From positions 62,001 through 126,000 of the forward strand of contig CAVONT010000002.1 of the NCBI GenBank assembly GCA_963697365.1: 64,000 bases of DNA. The letters run 5' to 3'. This DNA is from CAIXZV01 sp963697365. GTDB taxonomy: Bacteria > Chloroflexota > Limnocylindria > Limnocylindrales > CSP1-4. The translations under genes were made by a program, and so were the position numbers. The stretch's first letter is position 1; every line of letters starts with the position of its first letter. Shown here piece after piece: positions 52,954 to 62,291 of the stretch. The notes under the pieces are model-generated. The model did not search any database. It was given only the letters and a program-made list of their open reading frames with translations, and was not told the origin of the DNA.

Positions 52954-54876
52954 CTAGTGGACGATGGTGCCGCCGTCCTCCGATGCGAACTCGGTCTCGC
53001 CGGAACCCGCGTCGTTCCAGGCGAGCACACGCACGACGCGCTTGCCCTTGTCGTTGATCGTGGGCCACGCAAGGTGGTCCGTGTCCAGCGCGAACCCGTC
53101 GAACGCCGGGACGTCCTTCCGGATCGGGTTGTCGAGATCCACCGTCCGTCCACCGTCAGCCACCCGGTAGAGCGAGAGGGAGCCCGGCTCGGTATCGGTG
53201 GGGCCGGCCGTCCAGACCGCCAGGACCGACCCGTTGGGATCCCATGCCGCCGACCATCCGCGCAGCGGCCCTTCGACGAGCGTCTGGGTCTCGCCGTCCC
53301 GCTCCCATGGCCCGAGGACGAGGCTGCCGTCGCGGATCCTCGGGGTCACGTCGTCGCGCCCGAACCCGACCTCGCCGGTCCACCAGACAGCTGCACGATT
53401 GTCGGGACCGATCACGGGCAGCCAGCCGTCGCTGACGGGGCCCCGCTCCGCTCCGTCCGCCGGATCGACGAGATGCGTCCTGCCGTCGCGGTCGCCGACA
53501 CGGCTGACGACGAGGTCGCCCGAGTGCCAGCCCGCGAAGACGGAGCGGTGGTCGGTGGTCACCGCGCGGGCGCGCGGCTCGGAGGTGTTCCAGACGTAGA
53601 CGTCCGGCCCGTGCGAGCCGTCAGCGGGGCGGGCGGTGAACGCGAACCGGGTCCCCCGCTGGTTGTACGCGGACACCGGCCCGACGACCACGACGTCGCT
53701 CGCGATCTGGATCGCGCCGTCCGGACCCGGCGTCACGTCGATCGTGGGCGTCGGCTCCGGCTCCGCGGTGGGCTCGGGCGCCGTGGCAGGCGGAGACGTC
53801 GTATCCGGTTCGGCCGTGGTGGTCGGCTCGGGCGTCGTGGCAGGCTCGGGCGTGGTGGCAGGCGGCAGCGTCGTGCCCGGTTCGGGCGTGGTGGTCGGTT
53901 CGGGCGTGGTGGCAGGCGGCAGCGTCGTGCCCGGTTCGGCCGACGGCGTTCCGTCGGGGACCGGGGTGGCCTCGGGGGCGGGCGTGATGCCGGGGGCCTC
54001 CGGCGAGGCGCTCTCCGTGGGGCCACCGCCGACCGTCGGGTCCGGGCTGGGTGCACCGGCGGTCGGGACTGGCGCGGTGGTCGCCGCCGGTGCCGGTGTG
54101 GCCGGAGCGATGGTCGGGGAGACGGGTGACGATGCGGGGTTCTCGCTCCTCCTGGTCACCGGGACAACGTAGACACCCTGACTGCCATCGTCGCCCTGCA
54201 CGATGACGAGGCGGTCCTCCTCGGGTGACAGGACGGCCGTGCTGACCACCGGCGTCTGCACCATCCCCACCAGCAGTTCCGTCGCCGACGCCCGGGCGGC
54301 GGCGCAGGTGTCCGCACCGAGCGGGCAGACCTCGCTCACGTTCTGCGTCCGGATCTCGAGGTTCCCGTCACCATCCTGGCCGAGCACCTTGATGTTGGCG
54401 GCGATGGCCATCGGCGTGGCCTGCGCCACGGCAAGCTCGGGCGACGTGGAAGGCTGGCCGTTGAGCAGGCCGGCTCCGACGGCGATCACCGCGACGGCTG
54501 CGATCGCGATGGAGGCCGGGATCCAGCCGCGGCGCGCAGTGGCGGCAACGGCGACCGGCGCGTAGGTCGAGCCTCCACGCGAGACGACAGGGCCGATCGA
54601 TCCCGCAGGCGCGCCATGGCGCTCGCGTTCGACATCGAGCGCGGCCGCAGTGCGGGCCCACAGGTCCCGCGGCGGCTCTGGCGCCCCATCGCGCAGGCCC
54701 AGCATGAGCAGGTGGCCCGTCTCGTAGTCGGCGGCGGCGGCGGCGCAGCCATCGCACACCGCGAGGTGCTCGTCGAGCCAGGCCTCCTCGGCCGGCTCCA
54801 GCAGGCCGTCGACCCGCCACGCGGCGAACTCGTGCGCCCGGTCGTGGTCGGAGGGACCACGGAGGAGCCCGCTCAT
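52954..54876 (-). CDS. Membrane anti-sigma factor with long Pro/Thr linker and beta-propeller-like sensor
   Basis: 640 residues. N-terminal zinc-binding anti-sigma domain (DEHLAVCDGCAAA, His-x3-Cys-x2-Cys, residues 37-44), one membrane helix (about 118-138, WIPASIAIAAVAVIAVGAGL), a beta segment, then a Pro/Thr/Glu repeat tract (about 235-380; units such as TTPEPTTTPEPGTTLPP) and a C-terminal WD/TolB-like propeller (VYVWNTSEPRARAVTTDHRS, GWSAAWDPNGSVLAVWTA). ATG 54876 would overlap the sigma stop (ATGA). The domain order implies an outside sensor releasing the sigma factor inside. The size of the external part is unusual. Confidence 0.82.
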   Translation of the reverse strand: MSGLLRGPSDHDRAHEFAAWRVDGLLEPAEEAWLDEHLAVCDGCAAAAADYETGHLLMLGLRDGAPEPPRDLWARTAAALDVERERHGAPAGSIGPVVSRGGSTYAPVAVAATARRGWIPASIAIAAVAVIAVGAGLLNGQPSTSPELAVAQATPMAIAANIKVLGQDGDGNLEIRTQNVSEVCPLGADTCAAARASATELLVGMVQTPVVSTAVLSPEEDRLVIVQGDDGSQGVYVVPVTRRSENPASSPVSPTIAPATPAPAATTAPVPTAGAPSPDPTVGGGPTESASPEAPGITPAPEATPVPDGTPSAEPGTTLPPATTPEPTTTPEPGTTLPPATTPEPATTPEPTTTAEPDTTSPPATAPEPTAEPEPTPTIDVTPGPDGAIQIASDVVVVGPVSAYNQRGTRFAFTARPADGSHGPDVYVWNTSEPRARAVTTDHRSVFAGWHSGDLVVSRVGDRDGRTHLVDPADGAERGPVSDGWLPVIGPDNRAAVWWTGEVGFGRDDVTPRIRDGSLVLGPWERDGETQTLVEGPLRGWSAAWDPNGSVLAVWTAGPTDTEPGSLSLYRVADGGRTVDLDNPIRKDVPAFDGFALDTDHLAWPTINDKGKRVVRVLAWNDAGSGETEFASEDGGTIVH

Positions 54877-55546
54877 GATCGCGCTCCCGGCCAGCGGCCT
54901 GCTCCGGTATCGGCACCGGTACGTGCGTCGGCCTCCGGGTGACACGTGCCTCGGCTTCGGCAAGGGCGGCGCGCTCCACGGCAAGCGCCTGGCGGAGGCT
55001 CTCGCGGGCCCGGGTGAGGAGGGCACGCGCCGCAACGTGCGAGACGCCGAGCGCGGCGGCCAGCTCGATGCCGCTCAGGTCGTGCAGCTCGGCGAGGAGG
55101 AGGGCGGACCGCTGACGCTCCGGGATCCGCTCGAGCGCTCGCTGGAGGTCGCCCGACAGGTGGGCTTCCATCACCAGGTGCTCGGCCGAGGGTGCCGTGT
55201 TGCGGGTCTCGCCCACGAGCGGGATGAACCGGATGATCCGCTTGCGGCGGATATCGTCAAGGGCGACGCGGTGGGCGATCTGGTACAGCCACGCCCGCGC
55301 GTTCTCGGGCTTCTCGAGCGTGTCGTAGGCCTTGTACGCCTTGACGAACGCGTCCTGGGTGAGGTCTGCGGCGAGCTCGGGATCGCGGATCATGCGCACC
55401 AGGTACGCGTAGATCTCGTGCTGGTGGCGTCCGAACAGCTCCTCGACGAAGCGGTACGCCTCGTCGCGGTCCCAGGACGCGCTCACGGGGCGCCCGAGGG
55501 GCAGTGCCCGGCGTTGCTGTTCGAACTGCAGAGGGTCTGCGACCAC
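54873..55546 (-). CDS. ECF RNA polymerase sigma factor
   Basis: About 224 residues. Sigma-2 region: FGRHQHEIYAYLVRMIRDPE, LAADLTQDAFVKAYKAY, ENARAWLYQIAHRVALDDIR. Sigma-4 region: LERIPERQRSALLLAELHDL and LGVSHVAARALLTRARESLR. GTG 55546 is preferred because GGAG precedes it by six bases; GTG 55486 is an alternative. The frame does not stop before the anti-sigma gene. I place the end at TGA 54873, overlapping the anti-sigma ATG, which needs one lost base near the C-terminus. Pair with the adjacent anti-sigma is clear. Confidence 0.85.
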
Positions 55547-55656
55547 GTTGGCTCCGGCTGGCAGGATCGGCTCCCCCCGATCCGGAGCGCTGCGCTCCAG
55601 GCCCCTGTGACGACGCTGTCCCCCACCATGTGACGGCCTCCTCCCCCAAGCCTCCG

Positions 55657-56660
55657 TCAGCGGACTGGATGCTCCGACTCGACCACCCCCGGTCCCGTCC
55701 TGAGCTCGTCGACCGCGTCCTCCGGCGAGACCGGGTTCACGGGCAGCCCGGTTCCCAGCTCGAGACCTGCAATCTCGCGCAGCCGTGGGTGGATTTCCCA
55801 GTGCCAATGGTACGTAGCATCGACCTGTTCCCTGAGCGGGCTGCTGTGCAGGACCAGGTTGTAGGGCGGCCCGTCAAGGCTGGCGGCGAGCTGGCCGAGG
55901 ACGTGGCGGAGCGCCTCGGCGGTCGCCGCGACGTCAGCAGTCGGATGCACGGGCGAAGTCGCTGTCGTGGCGCCGTGGGACCACCCAGATCTCGAACGGG
56001 GAGCGACTTGCGTACGGCGCGAAGGCCACGCTGTGCGTCGTCGGCGAAGAGCAGGCGGTCTGGCCGGCGGACCTCCTCGCGGACCAGGCGGCAGAACGGG
56101 CACTCCCCCTCGCGGATCATGAACCGCGCCGCGCCGCCCAGCTCCTCGGCGATGCGGTGCGGGATCTGGGGCAGGTCGTACAGGTCGAAGCAGAGGTGGT
56201 TGGTGCGGGCGCCGGCCTGCGCGCCCCAGTTCTGGACGACCTGGAGGTGCTGGGTGCGTCCGGCCCCGCGCGAGATGACGATCTCGTCGCGGCAGCGGGC
56301 GAGCACCGCCTCGATCTCCTGGCTGCCGACGGCGTGGAGGGCACGGTGCTCGCCCGGGGGCGCCACCACCGTTCGCCAGGACCCGGCCGCCCGGGCATCG
56401 GCAAGCGCGAGCTGGGCGACATGCTGATCCCTGGCACGCGCCTCCTCCTCCGTCCCGGCGACGGTGAAGGCGAAGTCCTTGAGGACGCGCAGGCGGACTC
56501 CGTCGCCGGGCGGGATGCGGCAGTTGAAGCAGTCGCCGTGGTCATCGATCCGGCTGGCCGGCAGGGCGAACCGCTCGCGCGCGAACGTGCGGTCGATGAT
56601 CGTCGCCACCCACCACGACGTGATCGCGTCCTTGCGCAGCTCGAACAGGCCCTGGCTCAC
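55657..56660 (-). CDS. Galactose-1-phosphate uridylyltransferase-like (GalT/HIT superfamily), two frame breaks
   Basis: About 334 residues. N-terminal ELRKDAITSWWVATIIDRTF and CFNCRIPPGDG (zinc-type CxxC), AVGSQEIEAVL with the His before it, then ECPFCRLV (second CxxC). The catalytic-region C-terminal part has NLVLHSSPLR and YHWHWEIHPRLREIAGLELG, where WHWEIHP corresponds to the GalT His cluster. The section SVAFAPYASRSPFEIWVVP lies in another frame; two extra bases (about 56030 and 55945) explain both shifts. GTG 56660 overlaps the lipB stop. The substrate nucleotide sugar is uncertain; similar proteins transfer adenylyl groups. Confidence 0.78.
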
Positions 56661-57407
56661 GGCAGATCACCTGCCAGCGAGCGCCGCCGATCCGCGGCGG
56701 CGAAGGCTGGGGCGAAGGCGCGGGCGGCCGCCGCCGACGCTCGTCGCGTCGTGGGCGGCTCGGCGCGCCTGGTCGAGCTCGTCGCCAGCGATCGAGCGAT
56801 CGACGTGAGTCCGGGCATGCCGCATGGATCGATCAGGTCGAAGTCCGCGAGGTCCACGCTGACGTTGAGCGCGATGCCGTGGTAGCTCGACGCCCCGCTC
56901 GATCCGGATGCCGAGCGCGCCGATCTTGCGCGGGCGCGGGCCGTCGGCGTCGTCCACCCAGCAGCCGGGGTGGCCCTCGCGGCCGGCGGCGGCGACACCG
57001 AACGCGGCACACGTCTCGACGAGCGCCGCCTCGAGCGCGCCGCACGAACGGCCGCACGAGGAGCCCGCGATCAGCGAGCTTCACGATCGGGTAGGCGACG
57101 AGCTGGCCCGGGCCGTGGTAGGTCACCTCGCCGCCGCGCTCGACGCGGATCAGCTCGATGCCGCGCTGGGCGAGGAGCGCCGGTGTCGCGAGCACGTGCT
57201 CCTCGCGCGCCGCGACCAAGCGTCAGCACGGCGGGGTGCTCGAGCAGGAGCAGGGTGTCGCCGATCTCGCCTCGCGGCGCGCTCCCCTGCCAGCCGCTTC
57301 TGGAGGTCCCAGGCCTCGCGGTACGCGATCCGGCCCAGCCAGCGCACATCGAGGGGCGCGCCGGGGCCAGCGGCGATCTGGTCGCGGTCCGTCTCGACGG
57401 CGTGCAT
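56657..57407 (-). CDS. lipB: Octanoyltransferase (lipoate biosynthesis), four frame breaks
   Basis: About 249 residues after correction. Transfers octanoyl from ACP to lipoyl domains via a Cys-linked intermediate. Motifs in order: RWLGRIAYREAWDLQKRLAG, DTLLLLEHPAVLTLG, the LipB signature RGGEVTYHGPGQLVAYPIVK, KIGALGIRIERGV (Lys), then SYHGIALNVSVDL and DLIDPCGMPGLTSIA, with the catalytic Cys in PCG. Frames change near 57290, 57215, 57050 and 56885, all equivalent to one extra base. ATG 57407. The overlap with GalT-like is GTGA. No lipA in view. Confidence 0.85.
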
Positions 57408-57513
57408 GTGGCGGACGATAGCAGGGGCCGGTGCGCGTGCCCTCACCGACCGTGCCCGCGGTGTGCAACTGCCCGCCCACGGGCGCCCGCGCGACGGGCG
57501 TCATGCTCCCCGG

Positions 57514-59525
57514 ATGCAGTCGCCCACGGTGCTTCCGAACCTGTTCTCCCCACTGACCATCGGCGGCGTGACGATCCGCAACCGGATCATGTCGTCCGGC
57601 CATGACACGGTGATGGCCAGGGACGGCCTCGTCACGGACCGGCTGATCGCCTACCAGGAGGCGCGGGCCAGGGGCGGCGCCGGGCTGATCGTGATCCAGG
57701 TCGCCGGCGTGCACCCGACAGCCCGCTACACGTCCACGGAGCTCACCGCCGACACGGACGCCACGATCCCGGGCTACGCGGCGATCGCGAGGCTGTCCAC
57801 CGTCACGGCGCGACCGTCTTCGGGCAGCTGTTCCACGGCGGGCGCGAGATCATGGACACCGAGGACGGCACGCTGGCCGAGGCCCTCGCCCCATCCGCCG
57901 TGCCGACCGACCGGTTCCACGTCGTCCCGCGCGCGATGTCCTCGGCGCTGATCGAGGAGATCGTCGAGGGCTTCGGGACGGCAGCGGCCCGGCTCGAGCG
58001 GGCGGGCCTCGACGGCTGCGAGGTGCTCGCCGGCTCGGGCTACCTCGCCTCGCAGTTCCTCAACCCGCGCACCAACCTGCGCGACGACGCGTGGGGCGGC
58101 GACCCGGAGCGGCGCCTGCGGTTCCTGGCGCGAGTCGCTGCGCGGCGATGCCGGCGCTCGCGTCGCACCCGGGTTCGTGGTGGGCGTGCGCCTGTCCATC
58201 GGCGAGGTCACCGACGACGGCCTGACCGAGGACGAGGCGCTCGCGGCGCTCGCGGCGCTCGACGCCGAGGGGCTGATGGACTACGTGAGCGTGATGATCG
58301 GGACGTCCGCGTCGCTGCTGGGCTCGGACCACATCGTGCCGCCGTCGCCGATCGCGACCGGGTACATCCTCCCGCAGGCCGCCCGGGTGCGGGCGACGGT
58401 CAAGGTGCCGATCTTCCTCGCGGCGCGCTTCAACCAGCCGCAGGACGCCGAGAACGCGCTCGCGGCCGGCGCCTGCGACATGACGATCATGACCCGGGCG
58501 CTCATCTGCGACCCGGAGCTGCCCGCCAAGGCCGCCGAAGGACGCCTGGACGACATCCGCGCCTGCATCGGCTGCAACCAGGCGTGCATCGGCCACTTCC
58601 ACGCGGGCTACCCGATCTCGTGCATCCAGTTCCCCGAGACCGGCCGGGAGCTCCTGTTCCCGCGCCCCGGGGTGGGTGGCCACCAGCGCCACGCGGCGGC
58701 TGCCGGCCGGCGGCGCGTCCTCGTGGTCGGCGGCGGGCCGGCCGGGCTCAAGGCGGCGGCCGTCGCGGCGGAGCGCGGGCATCGACGTCACGCTGGTCGA
58801 GGCGGAGCGCTGGGTGGGCGGCCAGGTACGACTGGCCCAGCGGCTGCCCGGGCGCAACGAGATGGGCGGCGCGATCACGAACCTCGAGGGCGAGGCACGC
58901 CGCGCGGGCGCAACGATCGTGACGGGCACGCGCGTCGACGCCGCCTACGTCCGGGCGTCGGGCGCCGACGTCGTGCTGGTCGCCACGGGCGCGGTCCCCT
59001 ACCGGCCGCCCCTGGAGCTCATGGGGACGCCGCTGGTGCTCGACGCGTGGGAGGTGCTTCGGGGCGCCGAGGTTCCGCTGGGCACCGTGGTGGTCGCGGA
59101 CTGGCGCTGTGACTGGGTGGGCCTCGGTCTCGCGACGATGCTGTCGACCGGCGGCCGCCGGGTGGTCCTGGCGTCGTCGGGCTACTTCGCGGGCCAGCGT
59201 GTCCAGCAGTACGTCCGCGACCAGATGACGATCGCTGCCCGCAAGGCACGCGTCGACATGCGCTCCACGCTTCGGCCGTTCGGTGCCGACGACACGGCCG
59301 TGTACCTGCAGGACGTGCTCACCGGCGAGGCGGTCATCGTGGAGGACGCGGTGGCGCTGGTGCTGGCGACGGGCCACGTGCCGGACGGGGCGTTGCTCGA
59401 GGAGCTCACCGCCATGGCGGCGGCCGACGGCGGGTTCGAGGTGCGCGGCATCGGCGATGTGCTGGCTCCCCGCACGATCGAGGAGGCCGTGCTCGACGGG
59501 CTGCGGGCCGGCGGTCGCGATCTGA
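57514..59525 (+). CDS. NADH:flavin oxidoreductase with Fe-S and FAD domains (2,4-dienoyl-CoA reductase type), four frame breaks
   Basis: About 670 residues. N-terminal OYE-like FMN barrel (NLFSPLTIGGVTIRNRIMSS, VFGQLFHGGREIM, YLASQFLNPRTNLRDDAWGG). The four Cys of a 4Fe-4S site are in CIGCNQACIGHFHAGYPISC (58564-58623). C-terminal FAD/NAD module: VLVVGGGPAGLKAAAVAAER, DVTLVEAERWVGGQVRLAQR, VLVATGAVPYRPP. The layout matches FadH, TMADH and related dehydrogenases. Breaks are near 57806 (one lost), 58150, 58780 and 59512 (one gained each); the last hides the true stop TGA 59523. ATG 57514. The substrate could be an enoyl or amine compound. Confidence 0.83.
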
Positions 59526-59680
59526 GGCGGCGCCGAGCCGGAGGCGGGCGAGGAGCTGGTGTACGCTGCACCCAACCCGTTGTCCGTAGCCTCGGATGGC
59601 GGGCGAGGACCCGAGGGCGACGGAACCGCGCCCGGGTCCGTTTCGTTGTCGGGCGGCGGTTCCGCCAGGAGGAGCGACGA

Positions 59681-60174
59681 TGGGCGTGCGTGAGCTGCGG
59701 CTCGTGGTGACGGTCGACGACTACGACGAGGCACTCCGGTTCTACCGCGACGTCCTGGGCCTGCGCGAGATCGGGGCGTTCGACGACGGGGGCGGGCGCG
59801 TGTCGATCCTCGACGCCGGGCGGGCGACGCTCGAGCTGTCCGACGTGCCCCACGCGGAGCACATCGATACGCCTCGAGGTGGGCCGGCGGGTCGCGGGGC
59901 AGATCCGGGTGGCGCTCGAGGTGACGAGGTTGACGCGGCCACCGCGGCCCTCGTGGCCGGTGGTGCGACGCTGCTCGCGGCACCGGTGCAGACGCCCTGG
60001 GGGTCGCTCAACAGCCGGCTCGATGCGCCGGCCGGGCTCCAGCTCACGCTGTTCCAGCAGCTCAGCCCGGAGCCTGAGCGGCCCCGCGCAGTCAGCCGCG
60101 GATCGCGTTCCAGAGGATGCCCGGGATCCGCTGGGGCCGGCGATCGCCCTCGTACTGGGCCAGCTCGCGCATGA
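59681..60174 (+). CDS. Glyoxalase/VOC-family protein, frame-broken in the middle
   Basis: VOC fold: MGVRELRLVVTVDDYDEALR, FYRDVLGLREIGAFDDGGGR and TLELSDVPHAEHID in frame, then LEVGRRVAGQIRVALEV in another frame (59874-59925), then VDAATAALVAGGATLLAAPV, PWGSLNSRLDAP and LQLTLFQQL back in frame. A +1 and a -1 change flank the middle part. ATG 59681 has GGAGG upstream. The frame stays open to 60174 and overlaps the convergent gene by 83 bases, so the real end is probably near 60085. Substrate unknown. Confidence 0.72.
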
Positions 60175-61846
60175 GCACGTCGGCCGTGCGGTGGGTGGCG
60201 AACCACACGGGCTTCGGCCAGGCCCGGAACCAGCCGCGGGCGATCGTCTTCTCCGGGCGCTCGAACATCAGCGGGTTGTGGACGACGCCCGTGCCCGAGC
60301 CGATGTCGGTGCGCGAGTTGCCCGGGTACGCGCCCCACGGCGTGATGCCGAGCCCGTAGCCGACCGCCGACCAGTAGTTGACCGACACCGTCCCGTAGCG
60401 CAGGTCCCGGACCGCCCGGCCGACCGCCGGATCGCGCCCGGTCCGCGGGATCGACGATCAGCGTGGCGTTCAGCGTCCCCCACAGCTCCTCGTTCGCGAA
60501 CCGCGTCGCGCGCTCGAGGAAGGTGGCGGCATCGGGCGCCTCGATCGGCGTCTCCGCGGTCACCGAGCAGAACGCCTCGACGCGGTAGCAGGGATCTCCC
60601 GTCGCCTCGGGCGAGAGCGAGGGCACGAGCATCCACGGAAGGTGGCCGTCGGCGTGCGACCCGAACTGCTCGGCCTCGGGATGTGCCTCGGCGAAGGCGG
60701 CGTACCTGCGCGCGGCACCCGGGTAGTAGGCGAGGCGCGTCGGCATCGTCGCGAGCCGGCCCCGGATCCGGTCCAGCAGCGCCTGGCGCTGCGGCCAGTC
60801 ACGGGCCGTGACGATCACGCGGGACGTGGTGCAGTTGAACCCCGCGTTGTTGGTCAGCATGGTCACGATGTTCTCGGCGTGGAAGTCCAGGTCGCCCTGG
60901 CTCCAGCGGCCCGGCACCACGATGATCGGGGTGAGGTTCCCCAGCTCCGCGCTGAACGGCTTGCCGACCAGGGGCTCGTCGCGGCGCTTGCGGTCGGCGG
61001 CCTCGGGGCCGGTGCCGAACACGATGGCGTCGTACGTGCGGTCCGAGCCGGTGATGTGGAGCGTGTCCACGCCCGGGTGGCTGGACAGGTAGCTGCCCTG
61101 GACGGCGTCGCCCACGACGATCCTGACGACCCCCTCGCGGACCAGGGGCGCGAGCGCGGCGGCCTGCACGTCGGTGAGGTGGGCCATCACCGGGTGCATC
61201 TTGAGCACGCACGACCTGGTTCTCGACGAACAGCTTGTGGATGACGTCGAGCGGGCCGATGGAGCTCGCGTTGCCGGCCCCAAGCACGAGGCACACGCGA
61301 CCCGGAGGCGGCGTGCGGTAGGCCACGGCCATCGTCTCGGGCAGGTTCTCCAGCGTGACGCCGTCCTGCATCAGGACGTCGGCGGTGAAGCCGATGTACG
61401 AGACACGGTCGAACAGACCGGTCGGCATGACGCGGGCGGCGACCCGGCCGTCGGGCAGCGTGCGCGCTCCGCCCGGGATCCGCGGGATGCCGCCGCGCGC
61501 GATGTCGCGCAGGGCATCGCGGTGGAACCGCGTCGCCCGCATGAAGATGTACGGCCCGACGATCGCCTCCTCGGCAGCGTCGACGCCGGTGGGATCGAGG
61601 CCCTCATGGAGGGAGCCGAGCTCGCGTCCAGCGATCGGCCACTGCAGCGGTCGCCCGCAGGACCTCGTCGAGGAGAGCGGCCTTGCGCTCCGGCGAGGTC
61701 CGCACCCAGGCGTCGGCGTGCGCTCGCAGCTCGGCCACGGCCGCGTCGCAGGCGGGCTGGGGCGTGGGCGGCGGGACGGGCAGGCGGGGCTCGAACAGGA
61801 GCTCGGCCGCGGGGACCCAGAGATCGGGGGCGGGGGCAGTCGTCAT
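60092..61846 (-). CDS. Aldehyde-dehydrogenase-like protein, three frame breaks
   Basis: About 584 residues, ALDH superfamily by sequence pattern. N-terminal AVAELRAHADAWVRTSPERK; PYIFMRATRFHRDALRD; PPPGRVCLVLGAGNASSI (cofactor strand); LHITGSDRTYDAIVFGTG; ELGNLTPIIVVPGRWS (glutamate region); and catalytic-Cys-type NNAGFNCTTSRVIV; then SVNYWSAVGYGLGITPWGAY. Frames change near 61630, 61215 and 60440, each one extra base. The arrangement differs from classical ALDH, nearer to the LuxC/PduP-like or atypical ALDH groups. ATG 61846. Divergent from a fragmentary amidohydrolase-like frame. Aldehyde substrate unknown. Confidence 0.72.
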
Positions 61847-61889
61847 GACGAGTCCATCATGACGGAGGCGGCGGTTGTAGGCTGCGGCC

Positions 61890-62226
61890 ATGACACACCT
61901 GTACACGCTGGTCCGGCGGCCGGATCGCGCGGTCCGGCGGCCTGCGTCGACCGCGCTGGTCGTCGCCGCCGACACGGTGCTCCTCGTCGGGACCGACGAA
62001 GAGGCGGCCGCGGTCTCGCGGGGAGACTCGATGACCGTGGACCTGGCGGTGCGGAGATCGTGGCGACCGGCGACCTCGAGGTCGGAAGCCCGGCCGACTT
62101 CGATGTGGTCCGCCGAGGGCGGCAGCCGCGCGGATCCGCGGCGGGCGCCTCGTCGAGGGCGCTCTGCCGGGCTGGCACGACCACGCGGCAGGCGTAGAGC
62201 ACGACCACGGGCCCGACGGCCGGTAG
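61890..62226 (+). pseudogene. Possible amidohydrolase-like remnant
   Basis: About 112 residues spread over three frames: MTHLYTLVRRPDRAV and ALVVAADTVLLVGTDEEAAA (resembling the N-terminal beta part of composite amidohydrolases), then GAEIVATGDLEVGSPADFDV (resembling their C-terminal part), then LVEGALPGWHDHAAGVEHDH with a stop at 62224. The central metal-binding barrel that should join these two parts is missing. It may be an internally deleted gene, or a short unrelated protein broken by indels. It is 44 bases divergent from the ALDH-like gene. Confidence 0.35.
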
Positions 62227-62236
62227 ACAAGGAGAA

Positions 62237-62262
62237 AGGTGGCGCCGCGACGGCTGCCACCT
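62237..62262 (-). terminator. Hairpin terminator after the dihydropyrimidine dehydrogenase gene
   Basis: A 7-bp perfect stem (AGGTGGC/GCCACCT) with a 12-base loop, extendable with GAGA/TCTC pairs, lies 30 bases past the stop. On the minus strand it is followed by TTTCTCCTTGT, a T-rich tail. On the plus strand it could also end the remnant's transcript. Confidence 0.6.
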
Positions 62263-62291
62263 CTCTCGAGCGTCCAGCGATTTCGCGAACG

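Noticed and set aside
54368..54872. Continuation of the sigma-factor frame for about 165 more codons inside the anti-sigma gene
   Set aside because: The extension is Arg/Pro-rich with no family features; the anti-sigma frame is the supported one and a coupled ATGA end is expected.
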